NCBI GenBank assembly: GCA_902625715.1
Contig: CACOCP010000005.1
Span: 1-64,000 of the forward strand
Source: an uncultured Pelagibacteraceae bacterium
GTDB lineage: Bacteria > Pseudomonadota > Alphaproteobacteria > Pelagibacterales > Pelagibacteraceae
DNA: 64,000 bases
Direction: 5' to 3'
Below are positions 17,851 to 26,739 of the stretch, in pieces. How positions within the stretch are numbered: the stretch's first letter is position 1; each line of letters starts with the position of its first letter. The position numbers and the translations under genes were made by a program. A model generated the notes under the pieces. It was not told the DNA's origin. It saw nothing but the letters and a program-made list of their open reading frames with translations, and made no database searches.

Positions 17851-17885
17851 TTGCCATAAATAATATCTACTATTATTTATGGCAA
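17851..17885 (+). promoter_or_regulatory. 15-bp hairpin containing the start codon of the Ldh2-type gene
   Basis: TTGCCATAAATAATA (17851-17865) and TATTATTTATGGCAA (17871-17885) are perfectly complementary with a 5-base loop. The ATG of the downstream gene is 17879-17881, inside the second arm. In the mRNA the start would be buried in a 15-pair stem. No T-tract follows, so it is not a typical terminator. Confidence 0.75.
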
Positions 17886-18877
17886 CTGTATCTCTTTCAC
17901 TTGATGAAATTTATAAATTAGCAAATAAGACTCTGTTAGCTAATGGATGTGATCAAGAAACAGCTGATATTTTATCAGAACTAATTACCAATGCTGAAAG
18001 GGATGGTTCATTCTCACATGGCTTATTTCGTTTACCTGCATATGTTTCAGGTTTAAAAAGTGGAAAAATTAATGGGAAACAAAAACCAGATATAAAAAAA
18101 TTAACACCCTCAGTAATTAAAGCTGATGGCAAAAATTGCTTAGCACCAGTTGTGTTAAATAAATCGATACCAGAGTTAGTAAAAGCTGCTAAAGAAAATG
18201 GTGTAGCAGTTCTTGCTATAATTAATTCACACCACATGGCCGCTATGTGGCCTGAAACTGAAAAAATAGCTGAAGAAGGTTTGGTGGCATTTGCATGCAC
18301 ATCGTATAAACCCGCAGTTGCTCCTGCAGGGGCTATTAAACCATTATTTGGAACAAACCCAATTTCTTTCGCTTGGCCAAGAAAAAATAATACACCGGTT
18401 GTTTATGATATGGCCACAGCTTCAATGGCTATGGGAGAAGTGCAAGTTGCAAAGCGAGAGGGACACAAAGTTCCATTAGGTACTGGACTTACAAAAGGTG
18501 GCAAAGATACAACTGATCCAGCAGAAATTGCTGATGGCGGAGTTTTATTACCTTTTGGAGGTTATAAGGGTTCAGGAATTGCAATGATGGTTGAGTTATT
18601 AGCAGGAGCTTTGGTTGGAGATAATTTTAGTTACGAAACAGCAGCTAAAGATAATAATGATGGCGGACCTCCAAGTGGTGGAGAATTCATATTAGCAATA
18701 TCTCCAGATAAACTCTCAGACACTGATTGGGATAAACATGCGAATGAATTTTTTGAAAAAATGAAATCAATGGGGGAGGTCAGATTACCTGGTGAGAGAA
18801 GACACAAAAATAGATTGGATAAAGGACCAAGACATATAAACGAGGAACTTGTTAATAAAATTAGATCTTTAAGCTAA
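17879..18877 (+). CDS. Ldh2/malate dehydrogenase-family NAD(P)H oxidoreductase
   Basis: This is a member of the YlbC/Ldh2/Ldh3 family, which reduces 2-keto acids or cyclic imines with NAD(P)H and is not related to classical LDH. Motifs seen are RDGSFSHGLFRLPAYVSGL near the N-terminus, NSHHMAAMWP in the active-site region, LFGTNPISFAWPR, DMATASMAMGEVQVA and LLPFGGYKGSGIAMMVELLAG. The length of 332 is normal. Possible substrates include malate, lactate, ureidoglycolate or pyrroline-2-carboxylate, and sequence alone does not decide. The start codon lies in a strong hairpin, and the 3' end overlaps xthA by 9 bases tail to tail. Confidence 0.87.
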   Translation: MATVSLSLDEIYKLANKTLLANGCDQETADILSELITNAERDGSFSHGLFRLPAYVSGLKSGKINGKQKPDIKKLTPSVIKADGKNCLAPVVLNKSIPELVKAAKENGVAVLAIINSHHMAAMWPETEKIAEEGLVAFACTSYKPAVAPAGAIKPLFGTNPISFAWPRKNNTPVVYDMATASMAMGEVQVAKREGHKVPLGTGLTKGGKDTTDPAEIADGGVLLPFGGYKGSGIAMMVELLAGALVGDNFSYETAAKDNNDGGPPSGGEFILAISPDKLSDTDWDKHANEFFEKMKSMGEVRLPGERRHKNRLDKGPRHINEELVNKIRSLS

Positions 18878-19645
18878 TTCAATTTCTATAGGAGTGTGAT
18901 CGGAAGGCTTTTCTCTTCCACGAGGATATTTATTAATTTTTACATTTTTAACTAAATTGATAATTGAATTAGAAACTAAGAAATGATCAATTCTCATTCC
19001 ATTATTTTTTTGCCAAGCACCACTTGTATAATCCCAAAATGTATAACCTTCTTTATCAGGATATTTGTATCTATATGCATCATGGAAGCCTAAATTAATC
19101 ATTTCTCTTAATCTTTTTCTAATTTCTAATCTGAATAAGGCGTCGTTTTCATAACTTTTTGGATTATGAACATCTTCTGCTGCTGGTATTATATTAAAAT
19201 CTCCACCAATAATTATATTTTCGTTTTTATTTAAATAAGATTTAAGTTTTTTGATTAAACTATCTAACCAATAAATCTTATAAGAATATTTATCTGTATC
19301 AACTGGATTACCATTTGGAGTGTAAATATTTATTAGCTTTATAGTTTTAGATTTATATTTTATATTTGCAGTAATTATTCTTGATTGCTTATTTTTATCT
19401 TTAAAAATATCCTTCTCAATTTTTTCAATCTTTTTTTTTGAAATTATAGCAACTCCATTATAACTTTTTTGACCGAATACATGACTTTCATATTTCAGCT
19501 TTGATATATCATCAAAAGGATATGTTTCCTCTTGTGTCTTTATTTCTTGCATCATTAATATATCAGGTGAGAATTTCTTCAGGTATTCTTGAATATTAAT
19601 AATACGTGCTCTTACAGAATTCACATTCCATGAGCTAATTATCAT
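18869..19645 (-). CDS. xthA: Exodeoxyribonuclease III
   Basis: This AP endonuclease/3'-exonuclease of base-excision repair has 258 residues from the chosen start. Motifs of the exonuclease-endonuclease-phosphatase fold are SWNVNSVRARI, MMQEIKTQ (metal Glu), YTPNG, GGDFNIIPA (catalytic Asp and Asn) and PSDHTPIEIEL (Asp-His). A longer frame adds ten residues upstream. The ATG at 19645 is preferred because it overlaps the stop of the Fe-S gene by one base and begins directly at the conserved MIISSWN. Confidence 0.95.
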   Translation of the reverse strand: MIISSWNVNSVRARIINIQEYLKKFSPDILMMQEIKTQEETYPFDDISKLKYESHVFGQKSYNGVAIISKKKIEKIEKDIFKDKNKQSRIITANIKYKSKTIKLINIYTPNGNPVDTDKYSYKIYWLDSLIKKLKSYLNKNENIIIGGDFNIIPAAEDVHNPKSYENDALFRLEIRKRLREMINLGFHDAYRYKYPDKEGYTFWDYTSGAWQKNNGMRIDHFLVSNSIINLVKNVKINKYPRGREKPSDHTPIEIELA

Positions 19646-19962
19646 TAAAGTGAGAATGAGACGCCACAACCGCACGACGATTTGCTTTGTGGGTTGTTAA
19701 TTTTAAATGAATCTCCGATTAATTCTTTAACAAAATCTACCTCAGAACCTTTTAGTAGGTCAGCTGAAGTTTTATCTATGAGTATATTTTCATGTCTTAA
19801 ATCATCTTCGTTTTGTGATTTATCAAAAGAAAAATCGTACTGAAAACCTGAGCAACCACCACCTTTAATTGCGATTCTAAAAAAAGAACCGTTATCTTTT
19901 GATGATAGAAGGTGCTTTATTTGTTTTAAAGCATTTTCTGTAAATTTAATTTCTTTAATCAT
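19645..19962 (-). CDS. erpA: A-type iron-sulfur cluster carrier (ErpA/IscA family)
   Basis: It delivers or assembles Fe-S clusters for apo-proteins. The three conserved cysteines are C37 in GGGCSGFQY and C97 and C99 in SSCGCGVSF. The length of 105 is typical. ErpA and IscA cannot be separated with certainty by eye. The lack of an isc operon nearby and the solitary position favour ErpA. It forms a two-gene minus-strand unit with xthA. Confidence 0.9.
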   Translation of the reverse strand: MIKEIKFTENALKQIKHLLSSKDNGSFFRIAIKGGGCSGFQYDFSFDKSQNEDDLRHENILIDKTSADLLKGSEVDFVKELIGDSFKINNPQSKSSCGCGVSFSL

Positions 19963-20012
19963 GATTTAACACTGATAATACTAATATAATGTCATTTTAC
20001 CAAATTTAAAGA

Positions 20013-21128
20013 ATGAAAAATTATTCAAATTTAGGACTGTTTAAATCTAAAGGTAGATTGATTTTTGAGCCTAAGAATAAATACAGATCACCATTTCAAA
20101 GAGATAGAGATAGAATTATTCATTCAGCTTCATTTAGAAGGTTAAAGCACAAGACCCAGGTATTTGTTAATACAGAAGGGGATCATTATAGAACAAGAAT
20201 TACACATTCTATAGAAGTTGCACAAATTGCTCGATCCATTGCTAAGTACCTAAATGTAAATGACGATTTAGCAGAAACATTAAGTCTTGCTCATGATTTG
20301 GGACATACGCCATTTGGACATGCTGGCGAAATCGCATTAAACGAATGTATGTCAAAATACGGTGGATTTGATCATAATTTACAAACTTTGAGAATTGTTA
20401 TGTTTTTAGAGCATAAGTATTTAAAGTTTAAAGGATTAAATTTATCTATTGAGACACTGGATGGATTAATTAAACATAATGGCCCTTATAGTGAAATATC
20501 CAAACTTAATAAAATTATTGGTAAAAAAAATTTTAAAGGAAAGCTTAATTTTAACAAAAATACATCGATAGAGGCACAGATATCGGCAATATCAGATGAT
20601 ATAGCTTATAATAATCATGATATACAAGATGGAATTAAAGCTAACCTATTCAAATTAGAAGATTTAATTGAAATCGAATTTTTTAAAGAAATTTACAAAT
20701 CCTATAAATCAAATATAAAAAAAAAGGAGAAAAACATAATAATTTATCAAATTATTAGAGATTCTATTAATCTTATGGTTGAGGATGTAATCAATAATAC
20801 TTTATTAAATATAAAAGATAATAAAATTAAAAAGTATATTGATATTATTAACAATAAAAAACAAATAGTATCATTTTCAAATAAATTTAAATCAATTGAG
20901 CAGGAAATTAAATCATTTTTAAGGTTAAAAATGTACAACAATAGAAGTGTATTAAAAAAAAATAATAATGGAAAAAAAATAATTACGAAATTATTTTCAG
21001 AGATTTCAAAAAAACCGAAAAAATATATAAATAATTATCAAAATAAAGATCAATTTAGATCTATTTCTGACTATATATCAGGAATGACTGATCGATATGC
21101 TATTCAACTTCATAAATCATTAAAATGA
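20013..21128 (+). CDS. Deoxyguanosinetriphosphate triphosphohydrolase-like protein (HD domain)
   Basis: It is predicted to split dGTP or other dNTPs into nucleoside and triphosphate, keeping nucleotide pools in balance. The HD metal site is visible: RRLKHKTQVF, YRTRITHSIEVAQIARSIA (His) and LAHDLGHTPFGHAGE (His-Asp). NHDIQDGIKANLF holds the later Asp. The C-terminal RSISDYISGMTDRYA is the family end motif. The length of 371 fits the Dgt type-2 group. It overlaps argS by four bases, the usual alphaproteobacterial neighbour. Confidence 0.92.
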   Translation: MKNYSNLGLFKSKGRLIFEPKNKYRSPFQRDRDRIIHSASFRRLKHKTQVFVNTEGDHYRTRITHSIEVAQIARSIAKYLNVNDDLAETLSLAHDLGHTPFGHAGEIALNECMSKYGGFDHNLQTLRIVMFLEHKYLKFKGLNLSIETLDGLIKHNGPYSEISKLNKIIGKKNFKGKLNFNKNTSIEAQISAISDDIAYNNHDIQDGIKANLFKLEDLIEIEFFKEIYKSYKSNIKKKEKNIIIYQIIRDSINLMVEDVINNTLLNIKDNKIKKYIDIINNKKQIVSFSNKFKSIEQEIKSFLRLKMYNNRSVLKKNNNGKKIITKLFSEISKKPKKYINNYQNKDQFRSISDYISGMTDRYAIQLHKSLK

Positions 21129-22849
21129 ACATTTTTTCAGATTATCTAATAAAAATATTAAAATTAATTAAAAAAGCATCTAATGATAATCAATTTAAAC
21201 TTCCAGAGAAATTATCTAGTATAAATGTTGATATACCACCAAATAAATTTGATGGAGATTTATCAACAAATGTTGCAATGGTATTATCAAAACCCAACAA
21301 TGCCCCTCCCATGGAAATTGCTAAAACAATTAGTAAACTACTTAAAGAAAATGACGATAATATTGAGTCTGTAGAAATAATTAAGCCAGGATTTATCAAT
21401 ATAAAATTTAATCACATTTTTTGGGGTGAGTTTTTAAACAATATAATTAATCAAAAAAATTATGGATCTACAAGCGAAGAAAATAAAAAATATTTAATTG
21501 AATTTGTATCTGCCAACCCAACTGGACCTTTACATGTAGGTCACTGCAGAGGAGCAATTCTAGGTGACGTTATTTCAAATTTATTAATATTTAATAATAA
21601 CACTGTTACAAAGGAATATTACGTAAATGATCATGGAAACCAAATATTATATTTTACAAAGTCTGTTTATTTTAGAATTCGTGAGATTTTATATAAAGAA
21701 AATTTCCCATCTGATAATCCTGATCTTTATCCAGGGGAATATCTAATAGATATAGCAACAAATATTTTAAATCAAAAAAAAGATATCAATTTTGAAAACT
21801 ATGAAAATATAAAAAGCGAATTAACAATTTTATCTGTTGATGAGTCTTTAAAGTTAATTAAGCAAAATCTTAAAAAACTTGGAATTGACCATGATAACTT
21901 CGCTAGTGAAAGAAATTTAGTTAAAGAAAAAGAAGTAGAAAAAGTTATTGAAAAACTAAAATCAAAAAAATTTGTTTATACTGGAAAAATTAAAGCGCCA
22001 GAGGGGGAAGATACAAAAAATTGGGTAGAAAGGGAGCAATTATTGTTTAAATCAACAGAATTTGGTGATGACAAAGATCGTGCTTTACAAAAATCTGACA
22101 ACACTTGGACGTACTTTGCAGGTGATGTTGCATACCACTATAACAAACTAAACAGAAATTATGATATTTTAGTCAATATTCTTGGAGCTGATCATGCAGG
22201 TTATATAAAAAGAATTACCTCAGTTGTGGAGGCATTATCAGGAGATAAAAATAAATTAATTTGCAAAGTCAGCCAATTAGTAAAATTAATTAAAGATGGC
22301 AAACCTTTTAAAATGTCAAAACGTAAAGGTGATTATATAACTGTCGATGATTTAATAAGCGAAGTTGGAAAAGATGCTACTAGATTTATTATGCTTAATA
22401 GAAGCAGTGATGCAGAACTAGATTTCGATTTTACCAAAGTAAAAGAAAAATCTAAAGACAATCCACTTTATTATGTTCAATATTGTTATGCTCGAATTTC
22501 ATCAGTATTTAGAAATATAAGTAAAAATTTAGAAGATGAAATTTTAATTAAAAATGAACTTAAATACTCTAAAGATGAAATTAAGATTTTTAGAAAAATA
22601 TCCGAGTGGCCGAAATGTATTGAAATTGCAAGCAATAAATTGGAACCACATAGACTACCAGTCTATCTTTATGAATTATCATCTGAATTTCACTCATATT
22701 GGAATATGGGAAGAGATGATAAAGATAAAAGATTCATTGAAGAAGATGGTACTATAAAAATTGAAAAATTAGTGTTTTTAAAATCTATTGCAAATGTAAT
22801 TAAAACTGGAATGAATATTCTAGGAGTTGATACTCCACAAAAAATGTAA
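21125..22849 (+). CDS. argS: Arginyl-tRNA synthetase
   Basis: This class I synthetase charges tRNA-Arg. Motifs are ANPTGPLHVGHCRGA with HVGH at 137-140, the characteristic EYYVNDHGNQI and LGADHAGYIKRI, and FKMSKRKGDYITVDDL with KMSK at 396-399. The N-terminal Add-1 domain and the C-terminal anticodon domain (YVQYCYARISSVFRN) are both present in 574 residues. Its start overlaps the dGTPase stop by four bases and its stop overlaps the next gene by one. Confidence 0.98.
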   Translation: MNIFSDYLIKILKLIKKASNDNQFKLPEKLSSINVDIPPNKFDGDLSTNVAMVLSKPNNAPPMEIAKTISKLLKENDDNIESVEIIKPGFINIKFNHIFWGEFLNNIINQKNYGSTSEENKKYLIEFVSANPTGPLHVGHCRGAILGDVISNLLIFNNNTVTKEYYVNDHGNQILYFTKSVYFRIREILYKENFPSDNPDLYPGEYLIDIATNILNQKKDINFENYENIKSELTILSVDESLKLIKQNLKKLGIDHDNFASERNLVKEKEVEKVIEKLKSKKFVYTGKIKAPEGEDTKNWVEREQLLFKSTEFGDDKDRALQKSDNTWTYFAGDVAYHYNKLNRNYDILVNILGADHAGYIKRITSVVEALSGDKNKLICKVSQLVKLIKDGKPFKMSKRKGDYITVDDLISEVGKDATRFIMLNRSSDAELDFDFTKVKEKSKDNPLYYVQYCYARISSVFRNISKNLEDEILIKNELKYSKDEIKIFRKISEWPKCIEIASNKLEPHRLPVYLYELSSEFHSYWNMGRDDKDKRFIEEDGTIKIEKLVFLKSIANVIKTGMNILGVDTPQKM

Positions 22850-23109
22850 TGTTTAAGGAATTTAAGTATCTTTTATTTCTAATTGTTATCTTTTTCTTTA
22901 TTTTTTTTACTGTAAGATATTACTTTTCAGATGAAAATAAAAAAAGGTCATATAGATCGTTCAATCAAATTGATAAAAAATTAGAAATTTCTACAAAAGA
23001 TTTAATTATATTAAATAGCGATACTGAGAACATTATCGATTTTGTAGAATATAAAAACAATAAAAAAACAGAAAAATATTCATTTTGGGAACTTCTTTAT
23101 AATGACTAA
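22849..23109 (+). CDS. Small single-span membrane protein at the position of the SPOR-domain gene
   Basis: The 86 residues have one strongly hydrophobic helix at about 7-25 (LLFLIVIFFFIFFTVRYYF) and a charged periplasmic tail without a recognisable domain. In many Alphaproteobacteria a longer membrane-anchored SPOR protein stands between argS and nagZ. Here only the anchor and a short tail are seen, so it may be a reduced relic or an unrelated small protein. It overlaps argS by 1 base and nagZ by 8 bases. Confidence 0.7.
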   Translation: MFKEFKYLLFLIVIFFFIFFTVRYYFSDENKKRSYRSFNQIDKKLEISTKDLIILNSDTENIIDFVEYKNNKKTEKYSFWELLYND

Positions 23110-24055
23110 TAAGAATACTAGATCATTTATATGTGGCATTAAAAGTTACAAGCTATCTAAATCTGAAATAAAATTTTTACGTAAATATAAACCCTGGGGC
23201 ATAATTCTTTTTTCGAGAAATATAAAAACTATAAAACAAACTCAATTATTAACAAAATCATTAAAAAATATTTTACAAAATCCTACACTCCCAATTTTAA
23301 TTGATGAAGAGGGTGGTAGAGTTTCGCGATTACGAAAATTTATAGATAATTCTGTATTTACAAATAAATATTTTGGAGATCTTTATAAAAAAGATAAAAA
23401 AAAATTTAATTTGTATTTTGATGTCTACGTTAAACAAATTTCATATTTATTAAGACTTCTTGGTATTAATGTTAATACAGTTCCAGTTTTAGATATATTA
23501 AGAAAAAATTTACATCAAATTGTGGGTGATAGATCTTTTTCTTCAAATAAAAAAATTGTTTCAAAAATTGGTGATATTTGTATTGATAAATTTCATAAAA
23601 ACAAAATTGCAACAATAACAAAGCATATACCTGGACACGGTCTAGCTAAGGTAGATAGTCATTTGAAGCTGCCAATTATTGATAAAAATCAAGCTTATTT
23701 GCTTAAAAATGATTTTAGTGTGTTTTCTAAAAAGAAATCTAAAATAACCATGACAGGTCATTTAATGTTTAAAAAATTGGATAGCCAATATCCAGTAACA
23801 CACTCCAAAAAGATAATTAAGATAATTAGAAACAAAATAAGATTTAATGCATTGATTATAACAGACGACATTTCGATGAAAGCATTAAATAACAATATTG
23901 AAGATAATGTTATAAAATCGTTCAGTGCAGGTTGTAATTTAGTTTTACATTGTAATGGAAAAATGAGTGAAATGCTTAAGGTAGCCAAAAATTCACCTAA
24001 AATTAATAACTTTGTAATTAAAAAAACATCACAAATAACTAATATTATAAGCTAA
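23102..24055 (+). CDS. nagZ: Beta-N-acetylhexosaminidase NagZ-like (glycoside hydrolase family 3)
   Basis: It is predicted to remove N-acetylglucosamine from muropeptides in peptidoglycan recycling. Seen motifs are PILIDEEGGRVSRL, TVPVLDI, the substrate-loop KHIPGHG (174-180) with DSHLKLP behind it, ITMTGHLMF, and TDDISMKAL with the likely nucleophile Asp near 255-256. The length of 317 is normal for cytoplasmic NagZ. Position between argS and scpA is the alphaproteobacterial arrangement. Confidence 0.92.
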   Translation: MTNKNTRSFICGIKSYKLSKSEIKFLRKYKPWGIILFSRNIKTIKQTQLLTKSLKNILQNPTLPILIDEEGGRVSRLRKFIDNSVFTNKYFGDLYKKDKKKFNLYFDVYVKQISYLLRLLGINVNTVPVLDILRKNLHQIVGDRSFSSNKKIVSKIGDICIDKFHKNKIATITKHIPGHGLAKVDSHLKLPIIDKNQAYLLKNDFSVFSKKKSKITMTGHLMFKKLDSQYPVTHSKKIIKIIRNKIRFNALIITDDISMKALNNNIEDNVIKSFSAGCNLVLHCNGKMSEMLKVAKNSPKINNFVIKKTSQITNIIS

Positions 24056-24064
24056 ATTTATTTA

Positions 24065-24799
24065 ATGAATGATTCTTTAGAATTTAATGTTGAGTTAAAT
24101 GCATACAATGGTTCTCTAGAAGTATTGTTAGATCTAGCTAAATCACAAAAAGTTGATTTAGAACAAATATCTATTACTAAACTTGCTGATCAATTTCATG
24201 AGTTCATTACAAACTCAAAGAATCTTAATCTAGAAATTGCTTCTGAATATTTATTGATGGCAACTTGGCTTACATATTTAAAATCAAAGTTACTGTTACC
24301 TGAAAGTGAAGAAGAGGAATTTAAAGCTTTAGAAGTTGCTGAAAAATTAAAATTACAATTAAAAAAACTGGAGTTAATAAGACTTCTCTCTTCACAGATG
24401 TTAAGCAGAAAAAGACTTGGAAGAGATGTTTTTATGCGAGGTTCAAAAAGTGGTATTAAACCTATTTACGACTCTAAATATACTTTAACATTATTTGAGG
24501 TTTTAAAAACTTATGCAAATATAGTTATGACCAAAGATTTTCAAAGAATGAATATTCCAAGACTGCCAGTTCTTACAACAGAAGAGGGCATTAAAAGAAT
24601 AAAAGAATTTTTTGGCAAATTATCTGATTGGAAAGATATATCTGAATTAATTCCAAATAATTTTAAATCAACAAAAAATTTAAAACGAACTGGAAAAGCA
24701 GGAATTTTTGCTGGCTCTTTAGAGTTAGCTAAAGAGGGTAATATTTCTATAAAGCAAAAAGAATTATTTGATAATATTTATATTAAAGAGAAAATATGA
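24065..24799 (+). CDS. scpA: Segregation and condensation protein ScpA
   Basis: ScpA is the kleisin subunit of the SMC-ScpAB complex, which organises and separates chromosomes. The N-terminal SMC-binding part has YNGSLEVLLDLAKSQKVDLEQISI, close to the family motif FDGPLDLLLHLI. ASEYLLMATWLTYLKSKLLLPE follows. The length of 244 is typical. It overlaps scpB by four bases. Confidence 0.94.
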   Translation: MNDSLEFNVELNAYNGSLEVLLDLAKSQKVDLEQISITKLADQFHEFITNSKNLNLEIASEYLLMATWLTYLKSKLLLPESEEEEFKALEVAEKLKLQLKKLELIRLLSSQMLSRKRLGRDVFMRGSKSGIKPIYDSKYTLTLFEVLKTYANIVMTKDFQRMNIPRLPVLTTEEGIKRIKEFFGKLSDWKDISELIPNNFKSTKNLKRTGKAGIFAGSLELAKEGNISIKQKELFDNIYIKEKI

Positions 24800-25488
24800 A
24801 TAAGTTAAAAAAAGATAACGTTTTAAATTTTCCTTCAAAAATGACTGAAATAGAAAGAGAAGTTGAAGCTATTGTTTTTGCGGCTGCAGAACCACTAAGT
24901 ATAGAAACAATAGAAACTAAAATTTCAAAAAATACAGATGTTTTAAAAATATTACAAAAACTACAAACATTCTACACAAACAGAGGCATTAATTTAGTTT
25001 GTATTTCAAATAAGTGGTCTTTTAGAACGGCACAAAATTTATCATCATTAATGTCTCAACAAAAAACTGTTGAAAAAAAGCTATCAAAAGCGGCTATAGA
25101 AACATTAGCAATCATTGTATATCATCAGCCGGTTACACGAGCGGAGATAGAGGAGATACGGGGTGTTGCCTTTGGCACTAATACTTTAGAAATCCTAATG
25201 GAATTAAATTGGGTTAAGCCACAAGGCAGAAAAGATATTCCAGGTAAACCTATCCAGTATGGAACTACAGATGACTTTTTAAGCCATTTTAATCTTCAAA
25301 AATTATCTGATCTTCCAACAGTGGATGAACTAGGGACAGCTGGACTTATTGATACATCTTCTGTTGATGCATCGATCTTTGGTACTGGAAAGTTTTATAA
25401 GGAAAAACAAGAAGACAAAAAGGAAAACATATATTCTGATATCGATGAAATGTTAAATAGCACTCTCAAACCTGAAAGTGAGGAGTGA
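24796..25488 (+). CDS. scpB: Segregation and condensation protein ScpB
   Basis: ScpB is the winged-helix partner of ScpA in the SMC complex. Residues 18-60 match EREVEAIVFAAAEPLSIETIE, and AAIETLAIIVYHQPVTRAEIEEIRG is the central signature, followed by KPGRP-like GRKDIPGKPIQYGTTDDFL. The N-terminus has about 17 extra residues, so a later start (ATG at codon 16) is possible. It is coupled to scpA by overlap and precedes tatA. Confidence 0.94.
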   Translation: MNKLKKDNVLNFPSKMTEIEREVEAIVFAAAEPLSIETIETKISKNTDVLKILQKLQTFYTNRGINLVCISNKWSFRTAQNLSSLMSQQKTVEKKLSKAAIETLAIIVYHQPVTRAEIEEIRGVAFGTNTLEILMELNWVKPQGRKDIPGKPIQYGTTDDFLSHFNLQKLSDLPTVDELGTAGLIDTSSVDASIFGTGKFYKEKQEDKKENIYSDIDEMLNSTLKPESEE

Positions 25489-25532
25489 AAAAGTTTCTTT
25501 AAAAAAACAACTATTAAGGGTATAAATAAAGT

Positions 25533-25745
25533 ATGAGTATAGGATTTTGGCAGATAGCAATTGTAGTTATATTAGTAGTTTTACTGTTTGGGAGAGGTAA
25601 AATCTCTAGTTTGATGGGCGATGTCGCTAAAGGGATTAAAAGTTTTAAAAAAGGTATGGCAACTGACCCTACAGAAGATACACAACCAAAAAATATCACA
25701 GAAAACGAAGACTCAAATAATCAAGACTCCAATAATAAAGAGTAA
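25533..25745 (+). CDS. tatA: Twin-arginine translocase subunit TatA
   Basis: This forms the pore of the Tat system that exports folded proteins. The 70 residues have one N-terminal helix ([20 protein letters not shown]), the hinge FGRG, and the amphipathic helix [16 protein letters not shown], then an acidic Asn-rich tail. It is first of tatABC, 44 bases after scpB. Confidence 0.95.
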   Translation: MSIGFWQIAIVVILVVLLFGRGKISSLMGDVAKGIKSFKKGMATDPTEDTQPKNITENEDSNNQDSNNKE

Positions 25746-25748
25746 TAA

Positions 25749-25988
25749 ATGCCACAAATTGGCTGGTTAGAAATTTTAATAATAGTTTCTATAGCAATCA
25801 TTGTTGTAGGACCCAAAGACTTTCCTTTAATGTTAAAAAAAATGGGATCTTGGATTGGATCAATTAAAAGATATGTAAGTGATGTGCAAACTCAAGTATC
25901 AGAAATTACAGACAACTCAATAGAAGATGAAAATAGTATAAAAAAATCATCTGAAAAAAATGAAAAAATAAAAGATATAAATGGATAA
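25749..25988 (+). CDS. tatB: Twin-arginine translocase subunit TatB
   Basis: This receptor partner of TatC has 79 residues: a helix at 6-21 (WLEILIIVSIAIIVVG), the P-x-D-F hinge region GPKDFPLMLKKMG, and an amphipathic helix with a charged tail. It is shorter than most TatB proteins (often 130-180), as expected in a streamlined genome. It overlaps tatC by 8 bases. Confidence 0.92.
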   Translation: MPQIGWLEILIIVSIAIIVVGPKDFPLMLKKMGSWIGSIKRYVSDVQTQVSEITDNSIEDENSIKKSSEKNEKIKDING

Positions 25989-26739
25989 AGAAACAGGATT
26001 CATTAGCCACTTAGTTGAACTTAGAAAAAGATTAATACATTCATTAATATTTTTATCTGTATTGTTTGTAATTTGTTATTTTTTTTCAGAGTACATATAT
26101 GGGTTTTTAGTTAACCCATATGCTGAAGCAGTAAGAGATGATGGTATTGAAAGAAGATTAATATTTACAGCTTTACAAGAAACTTTTTTAACTTATTTAA
26201 AGGTATCTTTTTTTGCAGCTTTTTTTATCACTAGTCCATTTATTTTAATACAGATTTGGAAGTTTATTGCACCTGGACTTTATACCCATGAAAAGAAAGC
26301 AATTATGCCTTATTTAATTATTACACCAATTTTATTCCTTTTAGGAGGAATGCTTGTCTATTATTTAATAATGCCACTTGCGATAAAGTTTTTTTTATCA
26401 TTTGAAAGTTTAGGAGCAAGTACAAATTTACCTATTCAACTTGAAGCAAAAGTTAATGAATACCTATCATTAGTAATGAAATTAATATTTGCATTTGGTT
26501 TGAGTTTTCAATTACCTGTAGTTTTAAGTTTATTAGCAAGAATTGGAGTTATTAATTCAACTTTTTTAAAAGAGAGAAGAAAATATGTTGTAGTAATGAT
26601 ATTTGCAGCTGCAGCAATTTTAACTCCACCAGATCCAATTACACAAATTGGTTTAGCTGTTCCGCTGCTTATTTTATATGAATTATCAATCTTTTCCGTA
26701 AATATAATTGAGAGAAAAGCAGAAGAAAAAAATGCATAA
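25981..26739 (+). CDS. tatC: Twin-arginine translocase subunit TatC
   Basis: This six-helix core receptor recognises the twin-arginine signal. The start [21 protein letters not shown] contains the family motif HLxELRxRL, with [20 protein letters not shown] in the middle and [29 protein letters not shown] at the end. The length of 252 is normal. A predicted Tat-type lipoprotein (M48 peptidase) is encoded in this window at 40805. It overlaps serS by 8 bases. Confidence 0.96.
   Translation: MDKETGFISHLVELRKRLIHSLIFLSVLFVICYFFSEYIYGFLVNPYAEAVRDDGIERRLIFTALQETFLTYLKVSFFAAFFITSPFILIQIWKFIAPGLYTHEKKAIMPYLIITPILFLLGGMLVYYLIMPLAIKFFLSFESLGASTNLPIQLEAKVNEYLSLVMKLIFAFGLSFQLPVVLSLLARIGVINSTFLKERRKYVVVMIFAAAAILTPPDPITQIGLAVPLLILYELSIFSVNIIERKAEEKNA

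Noticed and set aside
26708-26731. Longer SerS frame starting at TTG
   Set aside because: It lies inside tatC and precedes the normal family start [10 protein letters not shown]; the ATG at 26732 is preferred.
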